From assembly GCA_022577435.1 (NCBI GenBank), contig JAKOON010000006.1, positions 10,166,001-10,230,000 on the forward strand: 64,000 bases of DNA. The letters are read 5' to 3'. Source of the stretch: Embiotoca jacksoni (taxonomy: Eukaryota; Chordata; Actinopteri; Embiotocidae). How positions within the stretch are numbered: position 1 is the stretch's first letter; every line of letters begins with the position of its first letter. Positions 61,911-64,000 of this stretch are shown piece by piece. Made by a program: the position numbers and the translations under genes. Under the pieces are notes generated by a model. It ran no database searches, was not told the DNA's origin, and worked only from the letters and a program-made list of their open reading frames with translations.

Positions 61911-64000
61911 TAGCCGCCTTGGCTGCAGTTTAGGGGGTGTTAGTGAGCCATTTGGCCATGCCCACGGGCGAGTCTACAACAATACTCCAATACTTAAATT
62001 TTCAATTTTAAGTGTCCTCACCATCAAGTCCTTACAACATTAAAAAAGAAAGTCAGTGGAAAAATTTGAAAAGTTGTCAAAAGTCTTTTAACTAATGTAC
62101 TGTAGTGAGCACACGTAGTTTAATCATCAGCCAGTTTAACTTAAGCAAGATTTACCATGACCAGAGAGAGTATACCTATATACATGCATTGGCTGTGTTA
62201 AATGCAATGTAAAGTTCACCTTAGCGTGACGCAGCATCATCACCATGGTTACTTGCAGTCTAATATAGGCTTGGAAGCCATTAGAGGTAATGTAGGACAA
62301 GGATAGTATGAATGTGAATAAGTGATTTACATTAACAGAACATTTTCAAGATTTGAACTCTTGAAATTAAGTGCTGTGTAAACCGAGCAGTTCTCTAATT
62401 GGGAGCTGAATCCTGCTGGATATATACCACTGAAGTTTAACATTGAGGGCTGAGTGATTTGAGAATAGAAAGAAGAATCGGGTTGCTAATGTGTTCTTTC
62501 TGAGCACGGTGCTGTTGGAGAATAAAAGCAGCAGCAGAGCATAAAGATAAATGAGTTAGTTGGTTATTAGTCTAAAACATGAAATGAAAAACGCACTCTC
62601 TCTTTTTGTTATCATAGGCTTGAGCGAGGCTGAGAGATGGCCTTATTTGTCTGGTAAACTATAATGAAGAAGAGCAGTTAAGACCCTTCATGCTAATGAG
62701 TAATCAAACAAGAGTTTGGTCCAGTTTTTGAATGAACTTAAGAGAAGAAATTTCAAAAACAGTGAGGATGCTGGTGGTAACATTTTTTTTTACCAACTCC
62801 CATGAGCAATAAAACTATCAGGTAACACTGCCCTGAAATATTATGGACAAATATTTAAGCCAAATTAGGTAAGGACAGTTGAAACAATCCTTAGATGTTT
62901 GGAAGGCTAAAAGGCAGTTCAATTATTGTCATCAGGGCTGTGAAAGAAGAGCTCAAAGAGCATCTCAGGTTACTTTTTCTTTTTCTGAAGCCTTAGTTGC
63001 ATCTTGCCAAACAAACCACCAGGTGGCACCAACCATTGTATAAAGATCAAGCTAAGCCCAAACGAATGAGTCAAAGTATTCAGACTTGCTGCCAGTCAAA
63101 GGAATGAGAATTGTAAACAGACATCTTTATTGTCAGTGCCTATTTTACTAGGAGATGACAATAAGCTAACAAGTCTTATCTTTTACAGCAGATTGAAGCT
63201 GATATGCTTTCAATGTCTTTCAATGTCTTAAATTAGCGAAATGAACAAAGCATCGACAAAAAAATTAAGTCTTGCACCCTTCCCACACAGGTGGTCTTTT
63301 CGGCTCAAAATATTGGAACAATCTACCACTGGATACTGGTTATTGTTTTCATTATGAATAAAAGGGGGATGAGGGCAAAGTCTTTGTATCTTACCAGACA
63401 GGTTTAGAGGAATTAATTATGAAAGATAGCAATCAGTAAATAATGGTTTGATATTACTCTTTCTTCTCCTCTTTTCTTATAAAGCAGAGAGCTGCTCTCT
63501 CTGGATAGGGCCACCTTGAATATTGCCTGTCACCATGCCGTTGCCCATGGCAACTCGAAGACGAGCATAGGAGACAGGGTGTGTAAAGGGGTGTACATGT
63601 CTGTGTATTCAAGGGTGTCGTGCTGTGGATTAGGGTTTACGATGCACAGACCACTTGAGTTGTGTATGGAAAAACAAATGAAGCCAAAGCGGAGCTTGTC
63701 AGGGATTGCTGTCAAAGCTTGCAGCACATACTGAGTGGAAGACAAAGTGGAGGTGAACATGCAAGCTGTCAAGATTTATGTATCATGTGAAACACTAACT
63801 TAGGAAAGTAGTAGTAATATGTCAGCTGAGAAATACATTTGAGAAAATACACTGTAAATAAATTAGTTTCACTCTTTATTTTAACATATAGTCTCTCTTC
63901 TACATCGTTAAAAGTGATGATTTGTGTTATTGTGGTTTGCGTGGGCGGTAACATAATTGAATTTACGCCTAGCACATAAAACCGTTATTAATCGCTCATA
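61911..64000. other. usp43 intron or upstream flank; no exon confirmed
   Basis: The exon ending at 61188 needs an upstream phase-0 partner, which I did not find here; expected USP43 segments between the Cys box and KIRVVGG are absent. An exon-like block with a strong acceptor at 63740 does not match USP43. Confidence 0.5.

Noticed and set aside
1..64000. CRISPR arrays, operons, phage or plasmid features
   Set aside because: Sequence is clearly vertebrate nuclear DNA; tandem repeats present are simple microsatellites only.

Overview
The window is from a vertebrate nuclear genome, most likely a ray-finned (teleost) fish. It is AT-rich. Genes are split by GT-AG introns, CA/TG microsatellites are frequent, and many interspersed repeats resemble common fish families (hAT-like MITEs, Tc1 relics, non-LTR retrotransposon fragments, a tRNA-type SINE, solo LTRs). 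There is no prokaryotic organisation.

Three protein-coding genes can be supported. (1) gga3, minus strand, 882-8865: fourteen coding exons from the start codon through the VHS, GAT and hinge regions. The gamma-adaptin-ear exons lie off the left edge. (2) A melanin-concentrating-hormone receptor of the MCHR1 type, plus strand, 26493-28269: complete in two coding exons, 358 residues. (3) usp43, minus strand, 41927-61188: the last eight coding exons, covering the C-terminal half of the ubiquitin protease domain with its catalytic His box, and the whole basic/serine-rich tail to the stop codon. The Cys-box exons lie off the right edge. All exon joins were worked out by hand from splice signals and reading phase, and the phases close in all three genes.

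Layout: 1-870 intron or 3' part of gga3; 882-8865 gga3; 8.9-26.3 kb intergenic DNA with repeats; 26.3-28.3 kb receptor gene; 28.3-41.9 kb intergenic with a LINE fragment and repeats; 41.9-61.2 kb usp43 with two large introns full of transposon relics; 61.2-64 kb further usp43 intron or upstream DNA.

The three genes do not form a pathway: a trans-Golgi clathrin adaptor, a neuropeptide GPCR and a deubiquitinase. The features most worth a second look are a 26-residue optional segment at the GAT boundary of gga3, two solo LTRs with exact 5-bp target duplications on either side of the receptor gene in opposite orientation, a nested hairpin with a GCAA loop near 22.65 kb, and an unassigned exon-like block at 17.74-17.91 kb. 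I found no evidence of a wholly new biological system.
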